Source of the DNA: RGIG8748 sp045606045
Lineage (GTDB): Bacteria > Bacillota > Clostridia > UMGS1810
Assembly: GCA_045606045.1 (NCBI GenBank)
Contig: JAZURE010000032.1
Location: 1-64,000, forward strand
Direction of reading: 5' to 3'
Length of the DNA stretch: 64,000 nt
This document shows, in pieces, positions 1-8,519 of this stretch. Position 1 is the first letter of the stretch; every line of letters starts with the position of its first letter. The notes beneath the pieces are model-generated. The model searched no databases and was not told where the DNA came from. It saw nothing but the letters and a program-made list of their open reading frames with translations. The position numbers and the translations under genes were made by a program.

Positions 1-658
1 TGCGGTACTGATGGTGGATATGGCGCATATTGCAGGCCTTGTAGCTGCAGGTCTGCATCCCAGTCCCATTACTTATGCGGATGTGGTGACTACCACTACC
101 CACAAGACCTTAAGAGGTCCCAGAGGCGGACTTATCCTTTGCAAAGAGGAGCATGCCAAGGCAGTAGACAAGGCTATCTTCCCCGGAGTTCAGGGCGGAC
201 CTCTTATGCACATAATCGCTTCCAAGGCGGTATGTCTTGGCGAAGCACTTACTGATGAATTCAAGACATATCAAAAGAATATTATCGAAAATGCCAAAGC
301 ACTCAGTGAAGCATTGCTTTCCGAGGGACTAAACCTTGTTTCAGGCGGTACAGACAACCACCTTATGCTTCTTGACCTCCGCAGCATAGGTCTTACAGGT
401 AAAGAAGCCGAACACAGACTCGATGAAGTAGGTATCACCTGCAACAAAAATGCCATTCCCTTTGACCCCGAAAAGCCGTTTGTAACAAGCGGTATCCGTA
501 TAGGTACTCCCGCTGTAACATCACGCGGCATGAAAGGCGAGGACATGAAGGAAATTGCATCACTTATAGCCCTTACATTAAAGGATTTTGAAAACAGTAA
601 GGAAACTGTTGTTAAGCGAGTAAAGGCTCTTTGCGACAAATATCCCTTATATGAATAA
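1..658 (+). CDS. glyA: Serine hydroxymethyltransferase, 3' part (cut by window start)
   Basis: C-terminal half of the PLP enzyme that interconverts serine and glycine while charging tetrahydrofolate with a one-carbon unit in the cytosol. The reading frame is already open at base 2 (A-V-L-M-V-D-M-A-H-I-A-G), so the true start lies left of the window. The family signature VDMAHIAGLVAAG is followed by TTTTHKTLRGPRGG, in which the lysine after histidine forms the Schiff base with PLP. The C-terminal substrate-domain motif SGIRIGTPAVTSRG is present and the frame ends normally. The rarA gene starts 15 bp downstream, which suggests cotranscription. Confidence 0.96.
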   Translation, partial: AVLMVDMAHIAGLVAAGLHPSPITYADVVTTTTHKTLRGPRGGLILCKEEHAKAVDKAIFPGVQGGPLMHIIASKAVCLGEALTDEFKTYQKNIIENAKALSEALLSEGLNLVSGGTDNHLMLLDLRSIGLTGKEAEHRLDEVGITCNKNAIPFDPEKPFVTSGIRIGTPAVTSRGMKGEDMKEIASLIALTLKDFENSKETVVKRVKALCDKYPLYE

Positions 659-673
659 TACGGAGGCACTAAA

Positions 674-1939
674 TTGAAGCCGCTTGCAGACTATATAAGA
701 CCAAATACTCTGGACGAAGTTGTAGGGCAGAGTCATATACTGGAAAAGGGTAAGCCTATTTATAATATTATTTCCTCAAAGGAAGTACCGAACATGATTT
801 TTTACGGTCCTTCGGGTACAGGTAAGACCACGGTTGCAAACATTTGCGCCTCGCTTACCTCTAAGAAACTGTTTAAGCTTAATGCCACCACCGCATCCAT
901 CAAGGATATACGTGATGTGGCTGCTGCTACAGAGGATATTGAGGGCAGAACTTCGGGTGTGCTTTTGTATCTGGACGAAATACAGAATTTCAACAAAAAG
1001 CAGCAGCAGTCCCTTTTGGAATATATAGAAAACGGCTCGATTACACTTATTGCCAGCACCACCGAAAATCCGTATTTTTACATCTATAATGCCATACTTT
1101 CGCGTTGCACCGTGGTTGAGTTTAAACCCGTTATGGCGGAGGATATAGTTATAGCACTAAAGAGGGCGGTTGGCATTGCTTCGGATATCTACAGCAGAAA
1201 TATTTCCATGTCTGACGATGTTTTGATGCAGATATCCAATAGCGCATATGGAGATGTGCGAAAGTCAGTTACCATACTTGAAATGTGTATTAAATCTTCC
1301 ATGACTCTAAATGACGATGTTGTTGTAGATTCCGATACCGTAATTGCTATCACACAGAAGAGCAGTTTTGCCTTTGATAAAGACGGAGACAATCACTATG
1401 ATGTGCTGAGCGCATTTCAAAAGTCCATCAGAGGTTCTGATGCCGATGCGGCAATACACTACCTCGCAAGACTGATAGAGGGCGGAGACCTTATATCCAT
1501 ATGCCGCAGACTACTTGTGATAAGTGCAGAGGATATAGGCCTTGCATATCCAAATGCCATTGCGGTTACCAAGGCGTGTGTGGACAGTGCATTGCAGCTT
1601 GGATTTCCCGAGGCGAGAATTCCTCTCTCTGAGGCTGTGATTTTTCTTTCAGGTCTTCCCAAGTCTAATTCTGCAGTATGTGCAATAGACGAAGCACTCT
1701 CGGATATTCGCAGCGGCAAGGCAGGAGATATACCCCCTCATCTTAAGGACGGACATTACTCAGGTGCTCAGAAACTTGGCAGAGCAATCGGATATAAGTA
1801 TCCGCACAATTACCCGAATTCATACGTTAATCAGCAGTATCTTCCTGATAATCTTAAGAATAAGAAATACTATACCCCCGGAAAGAATAAGATGGAAGAG
1901 TCTGTTAAAGTCTATATGGATAAAATAAAGGAGATATGA
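674..1939 (+). CDS. rarA: Replication-associated recombination protein A (MgsA/RarA AAA+ ATPase)
   Basis: AAA+ ATPase of the RarA/MgsA/WRNIP1 family, related to clamp-loader subunits and acting at stalled replication forks. Visible motifs: N-terminal RPNTLDEVVGQSHIL, Walker A GPSGTGKTT, Walker B LYLDEIQNF, sensor-1 region ASTTENPYF, an arginine-finger region (ILSRCTVVEF) and the C-terminal helical oligomerisation domain ending in GAQKLGRAIGYKYPHNYPN. Its 421 residues are normal for the family. The start is a TTG codon, supported by GGAGG seven bases upstream. It lies directly behind glyA and just ahead of a small zinc-ribbon gene, probably one transcript. Confidence 0.95.
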   Translation: MKPLADYIRPNTLDEVVGQSHILEKGKPIYNIISSKEVPNMIFYGPSGTGKTTVANICASLTSKKLFKLNATTASIKDIRDVAAATEDIEGRTSGVLLYLDEIQNFNKKQQQSLLEYIENGSITLIASTTENPYFYIYNAILSRCTVVEFKPVMAEDIVIALKRAVGIASDIYSRNISMSDDVLMQISNSAYGDVRKSVTILEMCIKSSMTLNDDVVVDSDTVIAITQKSSFAFDKDGDNHYDVLSAFQKSIRGSDADAAIHYLARLIEGGDLISICRRLLVISAEDIGLAYPNAIAVTKACVDSALQLGFPEARIPLSEAVIFLSGLPKSNSAVCAIDEALSDIRSGKAGDIPPHLKDGHYSGAQKLGRAIGYKYPHNYPNSYVNQQYLPDNLKNKKYYTPGKNKMEESVKVYMDKIKEI

Positions 1940-1942
1940 AAA

Positions 1943-2290
1943 ATGAAAAATGAAATTGTGGAAAAAATCAAAAAAGCAGTCAGTGTTACTACACAGAAAG
2001 CCGTTAAGTTTTCGGGCGACGCAGTCGATTTTACTAAGCTTAAGATTAAAATTGCTGATATAAAGTCAAAGCTTGATGACAAGTACATACAAATAGGTAT
2101 GGCTGTATATGACGGCAACGATAATGGTGATGTAGAAGCTGTATGTGAGGAAATAGCAGCTCTCCGCGAAGAACTTGATGAATACAAAAGAAAGCTTTCA
2201 GAGTACAAAAATCAGAAGGTGTGTTCTGCTTGCGGTGAAGTATGCGAGATAGACGATACTTTCTGCAAAAAATGCGGTGAAATGCTTTAA
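1943..2290 (+). CDS. Small coiled-coil protein with C-terminal zinc ribbon
   Basis: A 115-residue protein not assignable to a named function. Residues 1-90 are charged and predicted helical (a coiled coil is likely around residues 60-88). The last 25 residues hold two CxxC knuckles (CSACGEVC and CKKCGEML), a zinc-ribbon arrangement. The start lies 3 bp after the rarA stop, so it is very likely cotranscribed with rarA. Short proteins of this architecture are common in Clostridia near housekeeping genes. A link to rarA is inferred only from position. Confidence 0.8.
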   Translation: MKNEIVEKIKKAVSVTTQKAVKFSGDAVDFTKLKIKIADIKSKLDDKYIQIGMAVYDGNDNGDVEAVCEEIAALREELDEYKRKLSEYKNQKVCSACGEVCEIDDTFCKKCGEML

Positions 2291-2311
2291 CGAGAAAGGA
2301 TTAATACTACT

Positions 2312-2893
2312 ATGAAAGACACACATGTGCTCGTTAAGATAGCTATGCTTTCTGCAGCGGCAACGATTTTATTTCTTATAAAAATACCCCTGCCGTTTAT
2401 AGCGCCGCCTTTTTATGAACTGGACCTCAGTAATGTTGTTTCGCTTATAGGAGGCTTTGCCATAGGACCATGGGCCGCAGTTATAATAGAGCTTCTTAAA
2501 AATGTTATAAATCTTATAATTGACGGAAGTATTACAGGAGGTATAGGCGAGCTTTCCAATTTTGTTACGGCTTGTGCCTTTACAGTGCCTGCTGCACTTA
2601 TATATAATCGTTCCAAAACAAAAAGGTCGGCACTAACAGGACTTGTGGTTGGAATTATAGTTATGACAGTTTTTGCATATCTTAGTAATCTGTACATTAT
2701 GATACCAGCTTACTCCAAAGCACTCAAGATACCTGTGGATGTAATCGTGGGTATGGGTACAAAAATTCATAGCTCCATAAACAGTGTTTCATCACTTGTT
2801 ATTTTTTGTGTGGTTCCGTTTAATATTATAAAGGGAGCATGTGTATCTTTTGTTACATTTTTGCTTTACAAAAAGATACGGAAGTTTATATGA
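2312..2893 (+). CDS. ECF transporter S component, RibU-like (riboflavin uptake)
   Basis: Integral membrane substrate-binding (S) subunit of an energy-coupling factor transporter. It would pair with the shared EcfA/A'/T module, which is not in this window. The protein has 193 residues and about six hydrophobic segments. Motifs typical of the RibU group are seen: ELDLSNVVSLIGGFAIGPW near residue 35 and GIGELSNFV near residue 78. The specificity for riboflavin is inferred from family resemblance; another vitamin is possible. It follows the zinc-ribbon gene by 21 bp and is closed by a clear terminator hairpin. Confidence 0.85.
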   Translation: MKDTHVLVKIAMLSAAATILFLIKIPLPFIAPPFYELDLSNVVSLIGGFAIGPWAAVIIELLKNVINLIIDGSITGGIGELSNFVTACAFTVPAALIYNRSKTKRSALTGLVVGIIVMTVFAYLSNLYIMIPAYSKALKIPVDVIVGMGTKIHSSINSVSSLVIFCVVPFNIIKGACVSFVTFLLYKKIRKFI

Positions 2894-2903
2894 AAAAATA
2901 TGT

Positions 2904-2935
2904 AAGCCCAAGGCTTTCCTTGGGCTTTCCTTTTT
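2904..2935 (+). terminator. Rho-independent terminator after the RibU-like gene
   Basis: Ten-base perfect stem (AAGCCCAAGG with CCTTGGGCTT, loop CTTT) followed by a T-rich tail. It also lies at the 3' end of the convergent DUF1540 gene. Confidence 0.85.
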
Positions 2936-3119
2936 ACTTTCTGAGCTTAAAGGACTCGCAATCTGTACATTCAATCATTTTAGGATTCATTTCGTGAGTT
3001 CCAACATTGATTTTTTCAAGTGTACAGTAGTTCTCTCCGTCACAATGATATTCACATTGAGTTACGGTGCAACCGATAGATTTGTTCGGATTTGAGCAAT
3101 TTGCCATTTCAAATTCCAT
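2934..3119 (-). CDS. DUF1540 domain protein
   Basis: A 61-residue cysteine-rich protein of the DUF1540 family, which is common in spore-forming and gut Clostridia and has no settled role. The spacing of cysteines fits the family: C-x-V-x-x-C-x-Y-H-C, then Y-C, and C-x-x-C at the C-terminus (CTDCESF), likely a metal site. Two in-frame ATG starts exist (3119 and 3107). The first has GAAAGG only a few bases away and the second is farther from it, so the exact start is uncertain. It is convergent with the RibU-like gene. Confidence 0.82.
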   Translation of the reverse strand: MEFEMANCSNPNKSIGCTVTQCEYHCDGENYCTLEKINVGTHEMNPKMIECTDCESFKLRK

Positions 3120-3347
3120 AACCTTTCCGCCCGCTTATCTATCTTTATTCCATACCTTTTCACTTAGCGGGCGTATGAAAATGTATAAAGGTTTAAAAGC
3201 ATTGTTTCCAGAATGAAAATCATTTTGTACCTCACGCTTTCAAAGCTTTTTGAACAAATTATGTTCAAGGAATCGGCATCTTTCTGCCGTGTTTATAGTA
3301 TGTGCAGTAAGATATTATTTATAAATTATTTTTTTGGTAATTTTCTC
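3120..3347. other. Intergenic stretch between divergent small genes
   Basis: AT-rich sequence with no supported gene. It must hold the leftward promoter of the DUF1540 gene, and its right end leads into the promoter of the DUF1858 gene. I see no convincing structured RNA here. Confidence 0.5.
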
Positions 3348-3376
3348 TTGCAATTATAAGATAAAAAATATATAAT
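3348..3376 (+). promoter_or_regulatory. Sigma-A-type promoter for the DUF1858 gene
   Basis: TTGCAA, a 17-base spacer and TATAAT, giving a leader of about 30 nt before the GGAGAG ribosome binding site of the gene at 3412. Confidence 0.7.
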
Positions 3377-3411
3377 AATATTATAGAACATTTAGAAAAG
3401 GAGAGATTAAA

Positions 3412-3615
3412 ATGGCTTCAGTAACCAAGGATACAATAATTATTGATGTATTAAGACTCGACCAGGGCACAGCGCCTTTCTTTTTGGAAATAGGTATGCA
3501 CTGTCTGGGTTGTCCGTCTGCAAGTGGTGAGTCTATTGCAGAGGCTTGTGCAGTTCACGGTGTAGATGCCGATGAGCTTGTTGCAAAGCTCAACGATTAT
3601 CTTAAAGATAAATAA
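3412..3615 (+). CDS. DUF1858 / hybrid-cluster-associated redox disulfide protein
   Basis: A 67-residue DUF1858 protein of the type often linked with hybrid-cluster proteins. The core motif is visible: a helix ending in a C-x-x-C pair (GMHCLGCPSASGESIAEAC), preceded by the characteristic I-D-V-L-R-L-D start. The CxxC is the proposed redox-active disulfide. No hybrid-cluster protein gene is adjacent, so it is a stand-alone copy with its own promoter and terminator. Confidence 0.88.
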   Translation: MASVTKDTIIIDVLRLDQGTAPFFLEIGMHCLGCPSASGESIAEACAVHGVDADELVAKLNDYLKDK

Positions 3616-3627
3616 AGAAAACGATTG

Positions 3628-3653
3628 CCGCAACCTTGTGTTGCGGTTTCGTT
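3628..3653 (+). terminator. Probable terminator after the DUF1858 gene
   Basis: CCGCAAC/GTTGCGG stem with a 5-nt loop, followed by TTTCGTT. The T-tract is short, so efficiency is uncertain. Confidence 0.5.
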
Positions 3654-3683
3654 ATAACAAACAAATCAACAGGAGTAATGATC

Positions 3684-4616
3684 ATGAACAAAATAGAACT
3701 TCTTAAAAGAGTAGGAAGTATTGAACAGATAGGCGGTATACGATAATTTACATTTAATGACGGCAAGGCAAAGGGTGTTAGAGCCATTGAAATAAATACA
3801 GGTAAGATTTGTTTTACGGTACTTCCTGACAGATGCATGGATATCTCTACTGCATCATACAAAGGGGATAATGTAAGCTGGATTTCCAAAACGGGAATTG
3901 TGTCACCCGAGTTTTACGAAAAGGACGGCAAAGGTTTTTTAAGAGGCTTTTATGGGGGTCTTATTACCACATGCGGTCTGAAAAATATAGGAAGACCTAT
4001 GGGAGAGTTTGGACTTCACGGAAGAATTGCGAACATACCCGCACAAAAGGTATCTGTTTTTGCTGATTGGGTAGGCGATGAGTATGTAATGAAGGTATCG
4101 GGTCAAATGTGCGAAAGTGTTGTTTTTGGGGAAAACTTAGTACTCAAAAGAACTATTACCGCAAAGCTTTTTGCAGAAGAATTTATGGTTGAAGACACAG
4201 TTGTAAACAATGGATTCAAAGATGAAAATATAACTCTTTGCTACCACTGCAACTTTGGGTATCCTCTTGTGCGCGAGGGCGCAAAAATCATAAATGTTCC
4301 CGATGAATATTCAAACATATCTGCCCCCATACATGGTAAAGAGGAAGAATGTATAGATTTATTCTACAAGGAAGATGTTGTAACCACAGGAATAGAAAAT
4401 GGCGAAATCGGTGCTTACATAACACACAAAACTGACACTCTACCTGATTTTGTAATATGGAAGATGGAAGGTGAAAGTGAGTATGTAGTCGGACTTGAAC
4501 CCAGAACAACCTGCTATGGCGGAGAGAACATTGCCAAGCATGATGGATATGTTGTACTAAAACCTATGGAAGAATACAATACACAACTTAAAATCAGTTT
4601 CAAGACACTTGAGTAA
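3684..4616 (+). pseudogene. DUF4432 aldose-epimerase-like protein, disrupted by an in-frame stop
   Basis: Aldose 1-epimerase/galactose mutarotase superfamily protein (DUF4432), predicted to bind a sugar. Translation from the ATG at 3684, which has AGGAG upstream, gives MNKIELLKRVGSIEQIGGIR and then TAA at 3744-3746. The same frame then continues uninterrupted to 4616 with the family motifs GKAKGVRAIEINTG, VLPDRCMDIS and the late ExxG sugar-fold motifs. The lesion is a single nonsense codon 20 codons in, with no frameshift. An ATG at 3837 could restart translation but has no good ribosome binding site and would lack the first strands. The stop is TAA, so selenocysteine read-through does not apply. 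Confidence 0.85.
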
Positions 4617-4622
4617 TCATTT

Positions 4623-5495
4623 ATGAAAAAAACATATATTTACGCGTTTATATCAATTTTTTTCTGGTCTACCGTTGCAGTTACCGCTAAACTCCTTTTG
4701 GGTGAACTCAATAATTTTCAGCTTCTGTGGGCAAACTCATTTTTCGCATTAGCGTTTCTCGTAGTTTTAAATGTTTGCACAGGAAACATCAAAAAACTCG
4801 CAACTTATACTATAAAGGATTACCTCCTGACAACTCTTATAGGACTTCCGGGAACATTTTTGTATTCGGTATTTTATTATGAAGGTACAGATGTTCTTCC
4901 TGCCTCTTTGGCATTTATAATTAACTATCTGTGGCCTGTAATGAGTATAATATTTGCGGGAATTATTTTGAAAGAAAAAATAACTCTTCGTAAAATGATA
5001 GCCGTGACGCTTTCTTTTTGTGGTGTTGCCTTTGCTGTCAGGGGTGAATTATCAGTTATGAATCCCCGCACAATTAAAGGTGTTATCTTTTGCTTGCTTG
5101 GAGCGGTTTCCTACGGACTTTTTACAGCTTTAAATCAAAAAATAAATTATGATAAAACTTTATCCATTATGATAAACTATGTTGTTACATTTATTACCAC
5201 AACATTTATTGTTACATTTAAAGGCGATTTGTTTGTTCCAAGCGTTACACAGCTTGCAGGTTTTGCATGGCTTGGTGTATTTACGCTGGCGACTGCTAAT
5301 ACCTTGTGGGTAACAGCACTGCAGGATGTGAAAAGAACTGCAAAGGTATCAAATCTGGCATACATAACACCTTTTGCATCGCTTATATGGACATCTGCAA
5401 TACTTAAAGAGCATATCAGCTTGAATTTCTTTGTGGGTTTACTCTTTATTGTTGCGGGAATACTGTTTCAGTTTAAAAAATTAAACAAAGCTTAG
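4623..5495 (+). CDS. EamA/DMT-superfamily transporter
   Basis: Ten-helix integral membrane transporter of the drug/metabolite (DMT, EamA) superfamily; 290 residues hold two repeated five-helix EamA domains (about residues 5-140 and 150-285). The N-terminal signature FFWSTVAVTAKLLLG and the repeat-end motif P-V-M-S-I-I-F-A-G are seen. The substrate cannot be told from sequence. The start lies 6 bp behind the disrupted DUF4432 gene and ahead of an isomerase remnant, so it may have belonged to a sugar or polyol operon. Confidence 0.9.
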   Translation: MKKTYIYAFISIFFWSTVAVTAKLLLGELNNFQLLWANSFFALAFLVVLNVCTGNIKKLATYTIKDYLLTTLIGLPGTFLYSVFYYEGTDVLPASLAFIINYLWPVMSIIFAGIILKEKITLRKMIAVTLSFCGVAFAVRGELSVMNPRTIKGVIFCLLGAVSYGLFTALNQKINYDKTLSIMINYVVTFITTTFIVTFKGDLFVPSVTQLAGFAWLGVFTLATANTLWVTALQDVKRTAKVSNLAYITPFASLIWTSAILKEHISLNFFVGLLFIVAGILFQFKKLNKA

Positions 5496-5542
5496 TTATA
5501 ATTTGTATTAACCTCTAAATAATATCCATCAGGAGAATACGT

Positions 5543-5928
5543 ATGAACAAAGACAAATTATATATATCTACTATTGCGCAAGATGCTCATGCTTTGGCTC
5601 ATAGATACGACCTTGGAATTGAAATAGCGTATTTTTGTACGGCTTGGAATATGATTCCAGATTAAAGCTTTGTTTGGATATTGGTCATGTTAATGCTTAT
5701 TCCAAAATTCCCGTGGCGGATTGGGTAGAACATTGTGCGGGATTTATAAGCCACTTTCATATACACAACAATGACGGCTTATGTGATTCACATAGTCCGT
5801 TAGAGCAAGGGGATGATATCCCGATAAGCAGTGTAATTGAACTTGTAGAAAAATTATGTCCCTATGCAACATATACGCTTGAATTGATGGATGCAGAGGC
5901 GTCTGTCAGATGGATTGTTAATCTATAA
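5543..5928 (+). pseudogene. Sugar-phosphate isomerase/epimerase remnant (internal deletion)
   Basis: Remnant of a TIM-barrel sugar-phosphate isomerase/epimerase (AP-endonuclease-2 superfamily, usually about 250-280 residues). The 5' piece, with AGGAG and ATG at 5543, reads MNKDKLYISTIAQDAHALAH and on to GIEIAYFCTAWN, then hits a stop near 5665. The 3' piece in another frame carries the conserved C-terminal half (LKLCLDIGHVNAYSK, FHIHNNDG with metal/substrate histidines, TLELMD). Roughly 150 residues from the middle are missing and the frames do not join. This indicates a deletion plus frame change, not an assembly slip of one base. Confidence 0.82.
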
Positions 5929-5981
5929 TATATCAAATTCTTTAATCAAATACGGTATACTCTTAAAAAGGAATAAAATTG

Positions 5982-6015
5982 TTGACAATTTATTCCTTAT
6001 GTGATAAAGTATAAT
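5982..6015 (+). promoter_or_regulatory. Promoter region of the cold-shock gene
   Basis: A perfect TTGACA at 5982 lies upstream of overlapping -10 candidates: TAAAGT at 17-bp spacing and TATAAT at 22-bp spacing. The -10 choice is therefore uncertain. The leader to the cold-shock start is about 60 nt, as is common for csp mRNAs. Confidence 0.6.
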
Positions 6016-6080
6016 AAAGGTTGTACATACAATCTGAATTTTAAGTTGGCGATTTATATCGCACTAGGAGGTACGCAGTA

Positions 6081-6281
6081 ATGCAAAAAGGAACAGTTAA
6101 ATGGTTTAATGCAGAAAAGGGTTATGGATTTATTGAGTGTGAAGACGGCAGCGATGTTTTTGTTCACTTCTCAGCTATCAACATGGAAGGCTACAAGACA
6201 CTTGCAGAAGGTGATGCTGTAGAATTTGATGTAATTGATGGTAATAAGGGTCCTCAGGCAGCTAATGTTGTTAAGGCGTAA
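6081..6281 (+). CDS. Cold-shock protein (CspA family)
   Basis: A 66-residue single cold-shock domain that binds single-stranded RNA/DNA and melts mRNA structure. Both nucleic-acid-binding motifs are intact: RNP1 as KGYGFI (residues 13-18) and RNP2 as VFVHF (near residue 27). Full length for the family. Preceded by AGGAGG with good spacing and followed by a hairpin, so it is monocistronic. Confidence 0.97.
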   Translation: MQKGTVKWFNAEKGYGFIECEDGSDVFVHFSAINMEGYKTLAEGDAVEFDVIDGNKGPQAANVVKA

Positions 6282-6327
6282 GCGCTCTGGATTATTATAT
6301 AAAATAAGTTAATTCTATTATGCGATT

Positions 6328-6355
6328 AAACGCCTCTCCTTACGGGGAGGCGTTT
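6328..6355 (+). terminator. Hairpin after the cold-shock gene
   Basis: Twelve-base-pair stem (AAACGCCTCTCC with GGGGAGGCGTTT, loop TTAC). The stem's own T run serves as the tail. A probable terminator. Confidence 0.65.
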
Positions 6356-6378
6356 AAGGTTAATAAGGAGTAGTAGCT

Positions 6379-7251
6379 ATGTCTGATTTCCGAAATGTTT
6401 CAGAATACATAGTGCCCGCCAATTTTAAAATGAGTAAAGGGCAGAAAAAAATAGTAGAATATATATCATACCATTATGACAGTGCCGCATTTATGACTGC
6501 TGCCAAGCTTGCCCAGGCGGTGGGAGTAAGTGAATCCACGGTTGTAAGGTTTGCATCAGAACTTGGCTACGATGGCTTTGGCGATTTCAAAAAGGCGCTT
6601 GGCGATATTGTAAAAAACAAGCTTACCTCTGTACAACGTATGGAAATAGCTTCCTCAAAAATAGGGGATGAGGACGTACTTAAAAATGTTGTTCTGACCG
6701 ATATAGAAAAGCTAAAGCAAACCCTTGCTACAGTAAGTGCTCATGACTTTGAACGCGCTGTGGATTTGATAATGAACGCCAAAACCGTGTATATCCTTGG
6801 CGCAAGAACCTGTTTTTCACTTGCTTCGTTCCTTGAGGTATACCTTAATATGCTTCTTAAAAATGTAAAAGTAGTTACCGCCAATTCTGCAAGCGATGTT
6901 TTTGAGCAGATGTACCGTATAGGTAAAGACGATGTCCTTTTGGCAATAAGCTACCCAAGATATTCTCAGAGAACCTTAAACGGTGTAAAATTTGCATTTG
7001 AGCGAGGAGCAAATATTGTTGCAATTACAGACAGCCCCACATCGCCCATAGTGGCCAGCGCAGAGTGCTCTCTTATAGCTGGCTGTGATATGGGAAATAT
7101 CGTAGATTCTCTTGTAGCTCCGCTTAGTCTTATAAATGCCCTTATAGTTGCCATAGTTATGCGCGACAAAGAGAGCGCAGCGGAAACCTTTGAATCTCTT
7201 GAAGATATCTGGGCTAAATACAACGCGTACAGAAACACAGACGAAAACTGA
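6379..7251 (+). CDS. MurR/RpiR-family transcriptional regulator
   Basis: DNA-binding regulator with an N-terminal RpiR helix-turn-helix (about residues 10-85; the segment VGVSESTVVRFASELGYDGF is diagnostic) and a C-terminal SIS sugar-phosphate-binding domain (about 120-260; motif YILGARTCFSLA). 290 residues, typical length. Such proteins respond to phosphosugars. It sits near the decayed DUF4432/EamA/isomerase block, which may once have been its target; that is inference from position. A weak GGAG ribosome binding site precedes the ATG. The flavoprotein gene follows after 14 bp. Confidence 0.92.
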   Translation: MSDFRNVSEYIVPANFKMSKGQKKIVEYISYHYDSAAFMTAAKLAQAVGVSESTVVRFASELGYDGFGDFKKALGDIVKNKLTSVQRMEIASSKIGDEDVLKNVVLTDIEKLKQTLATVSAHDFERAVDLIMNAKTVYILGARTCFSLASFLEVYLNMLLKNVKVVTANSASDVFEQMYRIGKDDVLLAISYPRYSQRTLNGVKFAFERGANIVAITDSPTSPIVASAECSLIAGCDMGNIVDSLVAPLSLINALIVAIVMRDKESAAETFESLEDIWAKYNAYRNTDEN

Positions 7252-7265
7252 TTTTGGAGGTTTTT

Positions 7266-8478
7266 ATGCCAGTAGTAGTAATCGGCGGTGGTCCCGCGGG
7301 CATGATGGCGGCGGCAACTGCAGCATCGAGAGGCAAAAAAGTAGTTTTATTGGAAAAGAATGAAACACTTGGAAGAAAGCTTCTCATAACGGGCAAGGGC
7401 AGATGCAATATTACAAATAACTGCGATATAAGTGAATTCTTTGAAAACATACCTGTAAACAGCAGATTTCTTTACAGCGCTCTATATAGCTTTACAAATA
7501 CCGACCTTTTAAATATGCTTCAAAAGGCAGGCTTGGTAACCAAGGTAGAACGCGGAGGAAGGGTTTTTCCTGTTTCGGATAAAGCCTCTGATGTTCTTAC
7601 AGCCTTAAAACGTATTTTGAAAGCCTACAATGTCAAAGTGCTTAATGCGCAGGTAATTGATGTTCGCACTGCTTCCGATGCGTTGGAAGTAGTTTTGACA
7701 GACAATAGATTTATAAGATGTTCTTCTGTAATTGTAGCTACGGGAGGTCTTTCATATCCCCGAACAGGCTCTACGGGAGACGGTTACAGATTTGCAAAAA
7801 AACTCGGCCATACTGTTACTGACCTTAAAGGTTCTCTTGTACCGCTTGTAATCAAATCGCCATATGTGTCTGAACTTATGGGGTTGTCTCTTAAGAATGT
7901 GGTTGTGAGAGTCTATAAGGACGGCAGAGAAATATACTCAGACTTTGGTGAAATGCTTTTTACCCACTATGGCGTAAGCGGTCCTGTTATCTTAAGTGCA
8001 AGCTCTCACATGAGAGATTTTGCATCGCATAAATATGAGATTTGTCTCGATTTAAAGCCTGCACTTGACAGGGATGTACTCGATAAGCGTATTTTGCGTG
8101 ATTTTGAAAAGTACAGGAATAAAAATTTTGCAAATTCTCTTGGAGAGCTTTTGCCCAAAAAGATGATTCCCGTTATAATAAAAATGAGTGGTATAAGCCC
8201 TGATAAAAAGGTAAACGAAATAACCCGTGAGGAAAGGAAAAACCTTGTTGATTCCCTGAAAGAGATGCGTTTTTCCGTAAACGGACTTCGTCCTGTAGAG
8301 GATGCCATAATAACCTCGGGCGGTGTAAATGTCAAGGAAATCAATCCTAAAACTATGGAATCAAAGCTATGCAAAGGGTTGTACTTTGCAGGAGAGGTTA
8401 TAGATGTAGTCTTATACTGGCGGATTTAATCTGCAGATTGCTTTTTCTACAGGCTATCTTGCAGGAAATAATGCATAA
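7266..8478 (+). pseudogene. HI0933/BaiN-family NAD(P)/FAD oxidoreductase with 3' frameshift
   Basis: Flavoprotein of the HI0933/BaiN family. The N-terminal FAD-binding GGGPAGMMAAATAASRGKKV is intact, as are the LLITGKGRCNITN and ATGGLSYPRTGSTGDGYRFA motifs. The real start is the ATG at 7266 with GGAGG five bases upstream. Near 8406-8415 the frame breaks: the in-frame product ends GEVIDVVLYWRI, while one frame over the expected tail Y-T-G-G-F-N-L-Q-I-A-F-S-T-G-Y-L-A-G-N-N-A continues to a stop at 8478. The break fits a 2-nt deletion. The lost motif completes the FAD site, so activity is doubtful unless this is a sequencing error. Confidence 0.85.
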
Positions 8479-8519
8479 AATATTCTTGTTATGTAAATTA
8501 TGTTACTGGGTGATGTAAT

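Noticed and set aside
3744..3746. Recoded stop codon (selenocysteine or pyrrolysine) in the DUF4432 gene
   Set aside because: The codon is TAA, not TGA or TAG, and no recoding element or family cysteine is at this place.
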